This document shows, in pieces, positions 34,718 through 43,854 of a DNA stretch of 64,000 nt. The notes below the pieces were generated by a model. That model saw only the letters and a program-made list of their open reading frames with translations. It was not told where the DNA came from and did not search any database. Made by a program: the position numbers and the translations under genes. Numbering within the stretch: the first letter of the stretch is position 1; every line of letters starts with the position of its first letter. Source of the DNA: Allopusillimonas lactea (lineage in GTDB: Bacteria; Pseudomonadota; Gammaproteobacteria; Burkholderiales; Burkholderiaceae_B). The stretch spans positions 124,001 to 188,000 of the forward strand of contig NZ_JAJJOZ010000003.1 in NCBI RefSeq assembly GCF_021653995.1. Direction: 5' to 3'.

Positions 34718-35395
34718 TCACCTTATTGCCAGAGCCTGTATCGCTCTTATCAGCTCATCAACATTTGTTGCCGGATTGATGCTACCGATGGTTGCGCCTT
34801 GTCTTCGCAGGCGTTCTGCATGGATAAACGCATTGGCCAGTTTTTCCTTCAGCTTGCCGTAAACCCCTTTCTGCCCTTTACCGTATTTCTCAAACCCTGG
34901 CATGGTTCTCAAGACTGAAACGACCTGGTCACCAACTGACTTTCTTCCAGCAGCATGGAACGGCTGATCAGAGTAGCGAAAATGCAGCAACAGCCAAACC
35001 TCAAAACAAGGTGTTGAGGTGATCGCCGCAAATGGTTTTCCGGCAGCAGCTAAATCCTTGACGCGCGTCACAGCACCGTCGAAGGTGCTGTGACGATCCC
35101 GATCAAACATGCAATACACTTGGTCAAAGACATCACCGGTGAGCGCATCTTCGTCATATAGCGACAGTGCATGCGCTACCACGCGATCAGGTGATGCGCC
35201 ATCATTGGGGGCAACGCGAACCAACTGTGGGCGGATACGCAAGTCGTGCAGCAATTCTCGCAGGTATTGAGGCTCTGTTTTCGTCCCTTCGCAGACGATC
35301 AGGTATCGTTTGCTTCGCTCACGTTCGCGCTTCCTACGCTGCAACGCAGTGCTGGTACGCGCCTTGCGTTTGCGAAACAGATCGTCATGCCCCAT
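34718..35395 (-). CDS. rloB: RloB-family protein, probable defence effector
   Basis: A 225-residue RloB protein. The N-terminus is very basic (RKRKARTSTALQRRKRERER), then YLIVCEGTKTEPQYL and VYCMFDRDRH give a Glu and an Asp-x-Asp in the arrangement of a TOPRIM-like nuclease fold, and FEVWLLLHF is the family signature. RloB and AbiLii relatives are coded with an AAA ATPase and act in abortive-infection type defence (family knowledge). It overlaps the rloA end by 11 nt. Nuclease activity is inferred from the acidic residues, not shown. Confidence 0.85.
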   Translation of the reverse strand: MGHDDLFRKRKARTSTALQRRKRERERSKRYLIVCEGTKTEPQYLRELLHDLRIRPQLVRVAPNDGASPDRVVAHALSLYDEDALTGDVFDQVYCMFDRDRHSTFDGAVTRVKDLAAAGKPFAAITSTPCFEVWLLLHFRYSDQPFHAAGRKSVGDQVVSVLRTMPGFEKYGKGQKGVYGKLKEKLANAFIHAERLRRQGATIGSINPATNVDELIRAIQALAIR

Positions 35396-36668
35396 AAAAG
35401 TCCAAGTCTTTCAAGAACGGAATACCGCCGTAACGCCCGTTCAGGTAGCCGCGTTCAATAGCTTCATTGTCGCGCGGGCTGAAGTCGGATAGCGGGTACA
35501 GACGAGAGGCACTGTTTTCGTCTTTTTCCATAAACCACACTTGGTCTCGGCGTAGCAGTTTTTGACTGAGTAGTGTTGTGTCGTGCGTCGTGAAAATTAG
35601 TTGCGCCTGCGTGCCTTCGTGATGCAGCCGCTTTACCAAGTGGTGCACTAGCAATGGGTGCAGGCTGGTGTCCAGTTCATCGACAACTAAAACCCGTTCG
35701 TTTTCGAGCACGTCCATCCAAGGGCCTGCAAACGCAAACAACGCGCGAGTGCCGTCAGACTCTTCTGTCTCGTCAAACTCCACTGTTTCTTGCGTGTTTA
35801 CATCCTTATGGAAAAAGCGTGGCTCGACCAGTTTCTTGTCGGCCATATTTTTGACAAACTCATCTCGAATAGAGGCGGGCATGTCTTTGGGAAGAAGCTC
35901 TGCGGAAAAGACTGTTTCCTTCACCCGAATGTCGGTGATCGACAAATCAGCTGAATTCATGAATGCAACAATACGAGACCGGTCTGCCTCATCGGCACAG
36001 CGCCGCAGGGTGTAGCCGGCATTAAACCCACTCACGGAACGAAGCACCCGCAATCGCGACTTAAACCAGTCAAATGCCGGTTTGAGTTGTTCGTTGTTTA
36101 GCTGAATCGCGGTTGAAAAGAAAAGCGCATTTGAGCGTGTTTGCGTAGCCCAGGTATGGCGTTGGCGCCCACCATGGAACGATGTGGTGAACTTGTAGAC
36201 ATCTTTTCCGGCCTTAACGTCAAAGACACGGTGAAACCATTTTTGTGCGCGCCCCAGTGGGTAGGCAATGAGCCATTCTTCCGTAAAACGTTTACGGTTG
36301 CAGGTGAAGCCGTATTCGTAGCGCACCCCTTGTTCGACAAAGGTGACTTCAAACTCACTATCCGCCTCCCGTGACGCTGCCGTCAGCTTGAATGGCACTA
36401 CGTCGATCTCGTCGCCGGCCTGGCTTTCCTTCTGGGAAGTAAGCACTTGGCCTTCCACAAATTGCAGTGCTTGAATCAGCGTACTTTTGCCAGAGGCATT
36501 GGGGCCATACAACGCAGTGGAGCGAAGCAAGCGGGGTAAGCCGACGTGCTGATCGGGGACAAAAGTATTGAGGGTTTCCAGTTCTTTGAAATAGGTGGAC
36601 GCGACCATACTGAGCGTCTGACGCTCCAGAATAGATCGGTAATTGGCGACTGAAAACTCGATTAGCAT
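35385..36668 (-). CDS. rloA: RloA/AAA15-family ATPase, probable defence sensor
   Basis: A 427-residue SMC/OLD-like ATPase. Walker A is in LYGPNASGKSTLIQAL near residue 60, Walker B is LVVDELDTSLHPLLV, and the His switch is in FTTHDTTLLS. The N-terminus MLIEFSVANYRSI is typical of AAA15/AbiLi proteins. Paired with rloB and overlapping it, it probably senses an infection signal and unleashes the effector. The pair stands alone between two catabolic blocks and beside a decayed gene, as expected for an acquired defence cassette. Base composition looks lower in GC than the flanks (visual). Confidence 0.87.
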   Translation of the reverse strand: MLIEFSVANYRSILERQTLSMVASTYFKELETLNTFVPDQHVGLPRLLRSTALYGPNASGKSTLIQALQFVEGQVLTSQKESQAGDEIDVVPFKLTAASREADSEFEVTFVEQGVRYEYGFTCNRKRFTEEWLIAYPLGRAQKWFHRVFDVKAGKDVYKFTTSFHGGRQRHTWATQTRSNALFFSTAIQLNNEQLKPAFDWFKSRLRVLRSVSGFNAGYTLRRCADEADRSRIVAFMNSADLSITDIRVKETVFSAELLPKDMPASIRDEFVKNMADKKLVEPRFFHKDVNTQETVEFDETEESDGTRALFAFAGPWMDVLENERVLVVDELDTSLHPLLVHHLVKRLHHEGTQAQLIFTTHDTTLLSQKLLRRDQVWFMEKDENSASRLYPLSDFSPRDNEAIERGYLNGRYGGIPFLKDLDFYGA

Positions 36669-36984
36669 TGATAAATTTTACGTCAAGATATAGTTTTTGC
36701 ACAAGATACGCAAAAAATATTCTGTAATCTACTATTTATGCTTGCCGTGATGTGGGGCATGAGTTATCAGCCGCTCCTGTGGGAAGCGCACCCCACAACC
36801 ACAACACAAGGAACACCTCCCAATGCGGCGGATATCGCCTATTACACAGAGGCAGCGCTATTAAGTTGCTTCGCACCAGCATCAAAAGCATGGCCGCGAG
36901 CACGCCTGAGTCGTGTCATCGACTAAAATCCGATATTTGATCAATTATCGACGTCTCATGATGCGACCAGGGGAGGGCAAGCGC
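36669..36984. other. Intergenic region between rloA and the GntR gene
   Basis: Divergent promoter region. The first part next to rloA is AT-rich (around 36690-36740) and probably holds the rloA promoter. Open frames across it show no coding pattern. The only clear element is the palindrome at 36933-36948, listed separately. Confidence 0.5.
36933..36948. promoter_or_regulatory. Candidate GntR operator, autoregulatory site
   Basis: ATATTTGATCAATTAT matches the perfect palindrome ATATTTGATCAAATAT at 39194-39209 in 15 of 16 positions. It lies 37-52 nt before the start of the GntR gene. Two near-identical sites at the gene for an FCD regulator and at the divergent catabolic promoters strongly suggest its binding site. 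Confidence 0.6.
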
Positions 36985-37683
36985 ATGAATGCAGTTCAGA
37001 GTGGTTTGCCGCCGCCCACTACTAAGACAGAGTATGTGTATCAGGTGCTGCATGCCGAGATCATGGCTGGCGGATTGCAGCCTGGTCAACGCTTGCGGCT
37101 TGCGGAGATCGCGGCGCGCTATACAACCAGCGAGATGCCTGTGCGCGAGGCGTTGCGGCGCCTGCAGGCGGACGGGTTGGTGAAGTTCGAAACGCACCGG
37201 GGGGCGACGGTGACCGCTGTGCCGCTGGCGCGGGTGGTCGAGATTATCGCAACACGGACGTTCCTGGAGGTGCTGGCTATTTCCGAGGCGATGCAGCATC
37301 ACACGCCGGCGAGCCTTCAAAAGGCTGAGCGGATCAATAAACAGCTCAGCAAAGCGACGGATTCAAAGCGGGCGAGTGAATTGAATCGTGAGTTTCATGT
37401 GCAGCTCTATACGCCTTGCCGTAACGCCTTCCTGAAGCAGGAAATCGATGCGCTGTGGGACAAGGTATGGAGCACGCAACAGCGTTCTGTGTTTGAGCGC
37501 TCGTCGGTTCGCATGCCTGCTGCGGTCGAAGAGCATGCGCAGATTTTGGCTGCGCTCCGCTCAGGTTCCATCGAGCAAGTTCGCCATGCACTACTTATCC
37601 ATAGGCAGCACACCATGGACAGTTGGGAGAAGCAGATAGCGGAAAGCCAGCTCCCGATGTTGGCGGAGCCTGATGCGGGTTGA
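36985..37683 (+). CDS. GntR-family regulator, FCD subfamily
   Basis: A 232-residue regulator from the ATG preceded by GGGGAGGG at 7 nt; ATGs at 36958 and 36961 are weaker choices. The winged helix (about 15-80) has IAARYTTSEMPVREALRRLQADG. The C-terminal FCD domain has LNREFHVQLYTPCRNAFLKQ and EEHAQILAALRSG, with ligand and metal positions of the family. It is convergent with the CoA-transferase gene. Two TTGATCAA-centred palindromes predict that it represses itself and the CoA-transferase/PrpD promoters. Confidence 0.9.
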   Translation: MNAVQSGLPPPTTKTEYVYQVLHAEIMAGGLQPGQRLRLAEIAARYTTSEMPVREALRRLQADGLVKFETHRGATVTAVPLARVVEIIATRTFLEVLAISEAMQHHTPASLQKAERINKQLSKATDSKRASELNREFHVQLYTPCRNAFLKQEIDALWDKVWSTQQRSVFERSSVRMPAAVEEHAQILAALRSGSIEQVRHALLIHRQHTMDSWEKQIAESQLPMLAEPDAG

Positions 37684-37761
37684 ATGAGTTGGGCGGGGAG
37701 CAGGCGTGCGTGTCGGCCTGCGTCTCCCGTGTTTGTGGCGGTTATGGCTGTTTACGAAGGC

Positions 37762-39066
37762 TCAGGCCGGAAGCTGGGTGTCATGGTCGATCAGTGCCCC
37801 TCTTTCGCGCATGCCAGTAATCACGTCCCCGCCGAAGCCCAACTGCTGCAGGATATCGACGGTATGCTCGCCAAAGTAGGGTGCGCGAGCGCGTACGCCA
37901 CCCGGGGTTTCGGATAGGTGGATGGGCGTGTTTGCCACGATCGAGGGCTGGCTGGCTCCCGGGTGTTCCACTTCTGCCAGCATGCCTCGTGCGTGCACAT
38001 GCGGGTCTGCGAAGATGTCTGTGACCGTATGCACGGGCCCAAACGGTACTTTTCCTCCCAGCAGTGTGGCCAATTCTGATTTCGTATATTGGCGCGTCCA
38101 TGTTTGCACGATGTCATTGACGAAGGATGCGTGCCGGGCGCGCGAAACCTTGAGTTTGGTTCGTTCATCGTCCACGAGTTCTGGGCGGCCCATAGCCTGG
38201 GCCAAGGTTGCCCAGAATCCATCGTTAGGGCAGGCAATGGTGACCCATCCATCCGCTGCTTCGTAAAGCCCAAAGGGGCTGAAGAAGGGGTGGGCGCTAC
38301 CTTCGGGCTGCGGCTCAATACCGGCGAAAGAATGCTGGTAAACAATACGTTCGCAAAGCGCAAGGACGGCGTCATACATCGCTACATCGACGAACTGGCC
38401 CTTTCCTGTTCGTTGCGCGCGATGCAGTGCGCAGAGGATGCCGACGGTGGTGAGGGTCCCGGGGAAAATGTCTCCGACCCCGGGACCGATTTTCACGTGT
38501 TGGCCAGGCCCCGGCCCGGTGATGCCGATGATCCCGCCCATTGCTTGTGCGACGACGTCATAGGCGGGCCAAAACTCATACGGGCTGGCGCCGGAGCGTG
38601 CGTCACCGAATCCGCGAATGGCGGCATAGACGAGCTTGGGGTTGATCGCGCGTAGGTCTTCATACCCCAGTCCGAGACGTTCCATGACGCCTGATCGGTA
38701 GTTTTCCACCAGTATGTCAGCGGTCGCGACGAGCTTGCGTAGTACGTCTCGCGCCTGCTCGTCCTTGAGGTTGAGCACAATGCTTTTCTTGTTGCGATTG
38801 ACGCTTTGGAAGTAGCCGCCAAATCTGTGGTCGGGGTCGTCGGTGCGATAGGGGCCATGGCCGCGGCTCGTGTCGCCATCCAAGGATTCGACTTTGATTA
38901 CTTCGGCCCCTTGATCGCCAAGCAGCATTGTGCAGTATGGGCCCGACAGCATTCTTGTTAAGTCGATCACCCGTACACCGGCAAGCGCGCCTTCGCCTTC
39001 ATGTGCGTTTGTTGAAGGTGGTTGCGGCGGTGCCTCAGTGTGCGTCATGCCGGGTAGATCTTTCAT
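37762..39066 (-). CDS. Class III (CaiB/BaiF) CoA-transferase
   Basis: A 434-residue CoA-transferase. AAGAGGAG precedes the chosen ATG; the longer frame and the ATG six codons later are alternatives. Signatures: VIDLTRMLSGPYCTMLLGDQ, GAEVIKVESLDGD, NRNKKSIVLNLKDE, AIRGFGDARSGAS and AYDVVAQAMGGIIGITG. About 28 residues of unconserved polar N-terminus precede the domain. It is divergent from the PrpD-thiolase operon across a palindromic operator and convergent with the GntR gene, so it probably activates the acid processed there. Confidence 0.9.
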   Translation of the reverse strand: MKDLPGMTHTEAPPQPPSTNAHEGEGALAGVRVIDLTRMLSGPYCTMLLGDQGAEVIKVESLDGDTSRGHGPYRTDDPDHRFGGYFQSVNRNKKSIVLNLKDEQARDVLRKLVATADILVENYRSGVMERLGLGYEDLRAINPKLVYAAIRGFGDARSGASPYEFWPAYDVVAQAMGGIIGITGPGPGQHVKIGPGVGDIFPGTLTTVGILCALHRAQRTGKGQFVDVAMYDAVLALCERIVYQHSFAGIEPQPEGSAHPFFSPFGLYEAADGWVTIACPNDGFWATLAQAMGRPELVDDERTKLKVSRARHASFVNDIVQTWTRQYTKSELATLLGGKVPFGPVHTVTDIFADPHVHARGMLAEVEHPGASQPSIVANTPIHLSETPGGVRARAPYFGEHTVDILQQLGFGGDVITGMRERGALIDHDTQLPA

Positions 39067-39193
39067 GCTTGGTGCTCCTCTTGAAGGTGATGCGTGCGGG
39101 TGCGGGATGATGCGCGGAGGGCGCGCCATTCATGCCGCACGAGCTTTGATGTGATTGGAAAACGATGGATCTTTGATTGTCTGTAGATGTTTG

Positions 39194-39209
39194 ATATTTG
39201 ATCAAATAT
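39194..39209. promoter_or_regulatory. Perfect 16-bp palindrome, candidate GntR operator
   Basis: ATATTTGATCAAATAT lies in the 188-nt gap between the divergent CoA-transferase and MmgE/PrpD genes, 46 nt before the latter. Its near-copy is upstream of the GntR gene at 36933. One site here could control both divergent operons. Confidence 0.62.
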
Positions 39210-39254
39210 ATTATATGCTAGCAAGCATAAGAGAAAACCACGGGTCAAGACGGT

Positions 39255-40664
39255 ATGGGGCATGCGCTACAGCAACTGGCTGCGTTCATTGTTCATTTCC
39301 CGCGCCACGCTGTTTCGGCGGAGGCGCGGGCGATTGCACGAGAAAGCCTGATCGATACGATTGCGGTATCGATTGCGGGGTGCCGCGAGCCAGCAGTAAA
39401 GCTGGCGGCCGCGTACGTGTCGTCCGCACGCAGTCAGGAGCAGGGCGGCGTTCTCGGCTGGGCTGATGGCGCGTATTATCAACCTGAAGCGGCCGCGCTC
39501 TTCAATGCCGTCAGTGCGCATGCACTTGATTACGACGATGTGACCCAGGCTTGGCGAGGGCACCCGGGCGCGGTTATGTGGCCGGCACTCTATGCGATGG
39601 CGTCCGGGCAGGCGCCCGATCTTCCATCCGGGCGTTTGCTCGTGGACGTACTGGATGCATACGTGCTCGGCTTTGAGCTTGGTGCGCAGATAGGTGGCTG
39701 TTTAAAACCGGGGCATTATCTCGCTGGTTGGCACGCAACTTGTACCGTAGGCGTCATCGCTGCAGCGGCTGCATGTGCGCGTATTGCAAATCTTGATGTT
39801 ACCCAGACGCGCCATGCGCTCGGCTTGGCCATCGCGCAAGCGTCGGGTGTGCAATCCAATTTCGGCACGTCGACAAAACCATTCCAGGTTGGGTTTGCGG
39901 CATCTTCCGCAGTGCGTGCAGTACGGCTGGCAGCCTTGGGGGTAGAGGCGTCCAGCGATGCATTGACGGGGCGCGCGGGGTTCTGTGCGCTTTATAGCGG
40001 TACGTTGCCGCTTCAGCTGTCGTTACCCACTGAAGAAAACGGAGCCTTCGCGGTTCTGAGCCCAGGGGTCGATACCAAGCACTATCCATCATGCTATGCC
40101 ACACATCGGGCGATTGAGGCAGCGTTGGCACTGCGCATGCCTGTTGCAGTAAACGGGTCGGATATTGTCGGTATTTGTGTGGAAGGCAGTCCCGGATCAC
40201 ACACGCCCCTGCGCGCGGGGGCGCCGGAGAATGCGGACCAGGCAAGGTTCAGCGCGGCGTTCTGCGTTGCCAGTGCGCTGGTCGATGGTTCGATCCGTTT
40301 GCAAAGCTTTACCGGTGCGTCGATTGCGCGGGAGGCAATCCAGCGATTGATGGCGCGAACCCTTGTGAGCGAGACGCCGAACCTCGGTCCGGATCGCAGC
40401 GCGCGGGTTTCAATCAGCCTGGCTGATGGCACGCGATTTTCAGAAACGATCACGGCACTGCCCGGAAGGGGGCTGGGTTCGGCGTACTTTGCGCGGTTGA
40501 GATCCAAAGTCGACGGCTGTTTGGAACACGCAGGGCTGGGCGAGTATAGCGCGCGCTTATGGGATGAGATCGTGAACACGTCACTGGATTGCCCCGTATC
40601 TGCAATCGGCCTGGCGATGTTTCAGCATCAGCACTCTGTGTCCGGCGTTGTGGAATCGAAATAA
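39255..40664 (+). CDS. MmgE/PrpD family protein
   Basis: A 469-residue member of the family that contains 2-methylcitrate dehydratase and cis-aconitate decarboxylase, i.e. (de)hydration or decarboxylation of tricarboxylate-like acids. Typical segments are ARESLIDTIAVSIAG, FNAVSAHALDYDDV, HPGAVMWPALYAMA, GWHATCTVGVIAAAAACARI and FGTSTKPFQVGFAASSAVRA. The alpha-helical domain and the C-terminal lid are both present. No strong ribosome site is seen before the ATG. It is the first gene of a plus-strand operon with a DUF35 protein and a thiolase. Exact substrate not assignable. Confidence 0.88.
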   Translation: MGHALQQLAAFIVHFPRHAVSAEARAIARESLIDTIAVSIAGCREPAVKLAAAYVSSARSQEQGGVLGWADGAYYQPEAAALFNAVSAHALDYDDVTQAWRGHPGAVMWPALYAMASGQAPDLPSGRLLVDVLDAYVLGFELGAQIGGCLKPGHYLAGWHATCTVGVIAAAAACARIANLDVTQTRHALGLAIAQASGVQSNFGTSTKPFQVGFAASSAVRAVRLAALGVEASSDALTGRAGFCALYSGTLPLQLSLPTEENGAFAVLSPGVDTKHYPSCYATHRAIEAALALRMPVAVNGSDIVGICVEGSPGSHTPLRAGAPENADQARFSAAFCVASALVDGSIRLQSFTGASIAREAIQRLMARTLVSETPNLGPDRSARVSISLADGTRFSETITALPGRGLGSAYFARLRSKVDGCLEHAGLGEYSARLWDEIVNTSLDCPVSAIGLAMFQHQHSVSGVVESK

Positions 40665-40680
40665 TCACTTAGGAGATGTA

Positions 40681-41115
40681 ATGCAGTCAAAGAACACCCC
40701 AACAGAGCCGGGCACACGCCGATTGCACGGTGAGTACTGGTCGCCGTCGAAGGCCGGGCAAGCTGTGTTGACGGCGAAGCAATGTACAAGTTGCGGCGCC
40801 GGCTATTTGCCGGCGATCGCGACATGCGTACAGTGCAGCGGAACGACATTTCGCGATCTGCCGTTATCGCATCAAGGGGCGTTGTACACCTACACCATTG
40901 TGCATGGCAGCGGCGGCGTTTGGCCAAAGGTCTATGCGATTGGCTATGTCGATTACCCGGAAGGCGTACGGGTATGCGGCCATATCAGCGAAACGGAGTC
41001 GGGCGCGCTGCAAATCGGCATGCCCATGAGCGCTCACGAGACGACGCTTTACAAGGATAAGGAAGGTGTGGACGTGAAGTGTTTTCGTTTTGAGCCCGCG
41101 CAGGAGGAGAAGTGA
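40681..41115 (+). CDS. Zn-ribbon/OB-fold (DUF35) acyl-CoA-associated protein
   Basis: A 144-residue protein. The N-terminal rubredoxin-like zinc ribbon is CTSCGAGYLPAIATCVQC (C-x2-C-x10-C-x2-C), followed by an OB fold (LYTYTIVHG, PKVYAIGYVDYPEGVRV). DUF35 proteins partner with non-decarboxylating thiolases and give them CoA-ester specificity or aldolase activity (family knowledge, e.g. steroid side-chain aldolases). TAGGAG precedes the ATG. It overlaps or abuts the thiolase gene, consistent with a complex. Confidence 0.9.
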   Translation: MQSKNTPTEPGTRRLHGEYWSPSKAGQAVLTAKQCTSCGAGYLPAIATCVQCSGTTFRDLPLSHQGALYTYTIVHGSGGVWPKVYAIGYVDYPEGVRVCGHISETESGALQIGMPMSAHETTLYKDKEGVDVKCFRFEPAQEEK

Positions 41116-41117
41116 GT

Positions 41118-42257
41118 ATGCGACAGGTTTATGTCATCGGCGCGGGAATGGTTCCGTTCGGTAAGTACCCCGATACACCGCTGTCAGAGCTGGCCGCCAG
41201 GGCCATCAACGCAGCCCTGGCTGATGCCGGTATGAGCGGGGATGAAGTCACCGCCGCGTATGTCGGCAGCCAATGGGGCGGCAGCATGGTTGGTCAGCGT
41301 GCGCTCAAGCACACGGGCATGCTTGGTATTCCAATCATCAATGTGGAAAACGCATGCTCCAGTGGCTCCACGGCGCTGCATCTGGCAAAGGCTGCCGTTG
41401 CCACAGGCATGCACGATGCGATACTGGTGGTCGGGGCCGATAAGCTGAGCACCATCGCAGGGCCTTTGCCGCGCCACCCAGAGGACTTCGACGGGACGCT
41501 TGGCATGAGCCCGCCTGCCGCCTATGCCTCGCGCGCGCGCAGGTATATGCACGAGTTCGACGCGCTGCCTGAGGATCTTGCGCAGGTATGTGTAAAGAAT
41601 CGGCGGCACGCGCGCGAGAACCGGATGGCGTTATTCCAGGCTGAGGTGTCGATAGAAGAAGTACTCGCATCGCGCCCCGTCGCGGATCCTTTGACGCTGC
41701 TGCAATGTTGCGCAAGAGCCGATGGTGCGGCGGCCGTGATTGTCGCGAATGAGGATTGGGCGGGAAAATCCCAAAACGCGCCGGCGCGCATTCTTGCATC
41801 GCAGCTTTGTTCCGGCCGCTATCGTGGCGACTTTCGTGACATGACCAGCCCCGAGATAAGTGTGCGCTGCGCGGAAAAGGCGTATGCCGAAGCTGGCCTG
41901 ACAGCCGGCGATATCCATTTGGCCGAGGTTCATGATGCATTCAGCATTGCTGAGATGCTTTATTACGAAGCATTGGGTTTCTGTGATCGCGGGGCAGCCA
42001 AATTCCTGATTCGTGAAGGGGCAACAGCCATCGGCGGCACGCTGCCGGTCAACCCGAGTGGCGGCCTGATGGCAAAGGGGCACCCCCCGGGCGCTACTGG
42101 CGTGGCCCAAGTGGTCGAAGCGGTCGAGCAGCTGCGCGGACATGCCGGTGCGAGGCAGGTGAAAGGCGCCAAGAACGCACTCACGCACTGCACCGGAGGG
42201 GGCGTATCCGGGCTGGACCATGGCGCCTGCACTATCCATATTTTGTCGGTGGCTTGA
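41118..42257 (+). CDS. Thiolase family protein (lipid-transfer/SCP2-thiolase type)
   Basis: A 379-residue thiolase-fold protein. Cys80 in VENACSSGSTALHLA is the acyl-binding nucleophile, VHDAFSI holds a catalytic His, and KGHPPGATGVAQVVE the second. The C-terminal CxG motif of degradative thiolases reads THCTGGGVSG, a variant. With DUF35 it is likely a retro-aldolase or thiolase complex. A GTG at 41112 overlapping the previous stop is an alternative start; AGGAGG serves either. Confidence 0.88.
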   Translation: MRQVYVIGAGMVPFGKYPDTPLSELAARAINAALADAGMSGDEVTAAYVGSQWGGSMVGQRALKHTGMLGIPIINVENACSSGSTALHLAKAAVATGMHDAILVVGADKLSTIAGPLPRHPEDFDGTLGMSPPAAYASRARRYMHEFDALPEDLAQVCVKNRRHARENRMALFQAEVSIEEVLASRPVADPLTLLQCCARADGAAAVIVANEDWAGKSQNAPARILASQLCSGRYRGDFRDMTSPEISVRCAEKAYAEAGLTAGDIHLAEVHDAFSIAEMLYYEALGFCDRGAAKFLIREGATAIGGTLPVNPSGGLMAKGHPPGATGVAQVVEAVEQLRGHAGARQVKGAKNALTHCTGGGVSGLDHGACTIHILSVA

Positions 42258-42358
42258 AAAAAATGCGGCCAGCTTGAAAGGAGGGGCGGGCCGCGACCTC
42301 AACCCGTTGGTGTGAGCCATCAGGAATCTACTTACATAATCAATCAAGAGAGAAGACG

Positions 42359-43387
42359 ATGAACCACGATGAATACAAGAAAACCGCGGCAGGCAGCACT
42401 GCGCACCCTTCCAGGCGTTGGGTCACACGCGCTGTTGCCCTGTTGGCGGCTGCATCGGCCCTGTTTCTCGGTGGCAAAGCAATGGCTGCCTACCCTGAGC
42501 GCCCCATACGTATGCTGGTCGCTTATGCGCCGGGCGGCTCCACAGATGTACTGGCTCGCATGTTTGCCCAAGAGCTGAGTACCAAACTGGGGCAGTCTGT
42601 TGTGGTAGAAAACAAGGCGGGAGGCGGCACGCTGATCGGCACCCAGCAGGTTATTCGTGCGAATTCTGATGGCTACACATTGTTGTTTGGTTCCCCCGCC
42701 ACCGTCATTACACCGCTGCTTTACGCCAACCCGCCCTATGATGTGCTGGAAGATCTGAGCCCGGTCAGTATGGCAACGGTGCAATCCATGGGTGTGCTGG
42801 CCTCTTCCGCAAAGGGTTTCAGTTCAGTCGCCGATCTCATTTCCTATGCCAAAGCAAATCCAGGCGCGGTGAACTTTGCGTCGTCGGGAAACGGCTCCGC
42901 ACAGCATCTTTCCGCCGAGGCGCTTAGTGAGGCGACTGGAATCAAAATGACGCACATCCCTTACAAGGGGGCAGGGGTGGCGATTACCGACTTGCTGGCG
43001 GGGCGTGTGGATCTGATGATCACATCTCTGGTAGACAGCATGATGGAGAACGTGAAGAACGGCACTATAAAACTGCTTGCCACGACTGGCCCCGCTCGCG
43101 CGGCGGCAATGCCCAATGTGCCTACCGTGGCCGAAAGCGGTGTACCGGGCTTCAGCGTGACAACATTTACCGCGATTTATGGCCCCAAGGGAATGCCGCA
43201 AGAGGCGGCTGATACGATAGGCGCAGCCATGAAAGAGATCCAGGCCGAGGGCAAGATTCAGAAGCTGATCGAAACACAAGCCATGGACGTACGCGCCTCT
43301 TCCACCGCGCAAATGGCGGAGTTCATGGCCAAGGAAAAAGCCTTCTACAGCGGCATTATCGTGCGCACCAAGGCCTCCCGCGATTGA
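42359..43387 (+). CDS. Bug-family (TctC-like) periplasmic solute receptor
   Basis: A 342-residue receptor with an unusually long n-region (about 20 residues) before the hydrophobic signal core, cleaved near KAMAAYPE (about 42). It then shows VAYAPGGSTDVLARMFAQ, VENKAGGGTLIGTQQVIRANSDG and IPYKGAGVAITDLLAGRVD. It closes the PrpD-DUF35-thiolase operon 101 nt after the thiolase and probably delivers the carboxylate degraded there. No TctAB genes are near. Confidence 0.92.
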   Translation: MNHDEYKKTAAGSTAHPSRRWVTRAVALLAAASALFLGGKAMAAYPERPIRMLVAYAPGGSTDVLARMFAQELSTKLGQSVVVENKAGGGTLIGTQQVIRANSDGYTLLFGSPATVITPLLYANPPYDVLEDLSPVSMATVQSMGVLASSAKGFSSVADLISYAKANPGAVNFASSGNGSAQHLSAEALSEATGIKMTHIPYKGAGVAITDLLAGRVDLMITSLVDSMMENVKNGTIKLLATTGPARAAAMPNVPTVAESGVPGFSVTTFTAIYGPKGMPQEAADTIGAAMKEIQAEGKIQKLIETQAMDVRASSTAQMAEFMAKEKAFYSGIIVRTKASRD

Positions 43388-43401
43388 TGCTCATGGGTGC
43401 T

Positions 43402-43418
43402 GCGCCATTGATTGGCGC
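43402..43418 (+). terminator. Probable terminator after the Bug gene
   Basis: GCGCCA and TGGCGC form a 6-bp GC-rich stem with a TTGAT loop, 14 nt past the stop. A short CATTTTAG stretch follows, so the U-run is weak but the position fits an intrinsic terminator. Confidence 0.5.
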
Positions 43419-43854
43419 GGCATTTTAGCCAACGCCTCTTCCGCCGTGCGGCGCCAGCTTTGTTATCCATGCAACCGGGGGAAAATCCCGATTCGGCGTC
43501 GGGCTTAATGCAAATTAAGGCGCCAAAGAATAAAACTGTTTCGGTGCAGCGGCCTTCCGTGCTTGCTTAGACAAAACGGAAGAACCCTCGCGCGCCTTTC
43601 GATGCCGCGTATGCCCCGCGTAATGCCTTGAAAATAATGATCAATGTAATCTTATCCCGCATATGGGCGAGGCGGCGCGGGCTGATTCTTTTCTCTCGTG
43701 CCCTTCGCGCCAAGACGAAGAAGATCATCGCCGGATGTTTTACGCCTGACATGGCGCTGCCGACATATCCCGCATTCAGCGTGGTGGATTAACAGCCGGC
43801 GCCCGTCTCGGCTCCTAGACTATGACTGCCGTCCACATCCTGAGGGAGGCAGTT
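43419..43854. other. Non-coding gap before the nitric oxide reductase genes
   Basis: 436 nt without a convincing gene. A 61-codon minus-strand frame (43567-43752) lacks a ribosome site and family features. I looked for FNR/DNR-type TTGAT-N4-ATCAA and NorR-linked sigma54 sites and found none that fit; a half-like TGATCAA at about 43636 has wrong spacing. Promoters for the downstream operon presumably lie here. Confidence 0.45.

Noticed and set aside
43625..43645. FNR/DNR box before the NOR operon
   Set aside because: TTGA and TCAA halves are separated by 9 nt instead of 6, so it does not fit the consensus.
43567..43752. Small minus-strand basic protein before the NOR operon
   Set aside because: No ribosome site, no helix pattern beyond chance, and no family resemblance.
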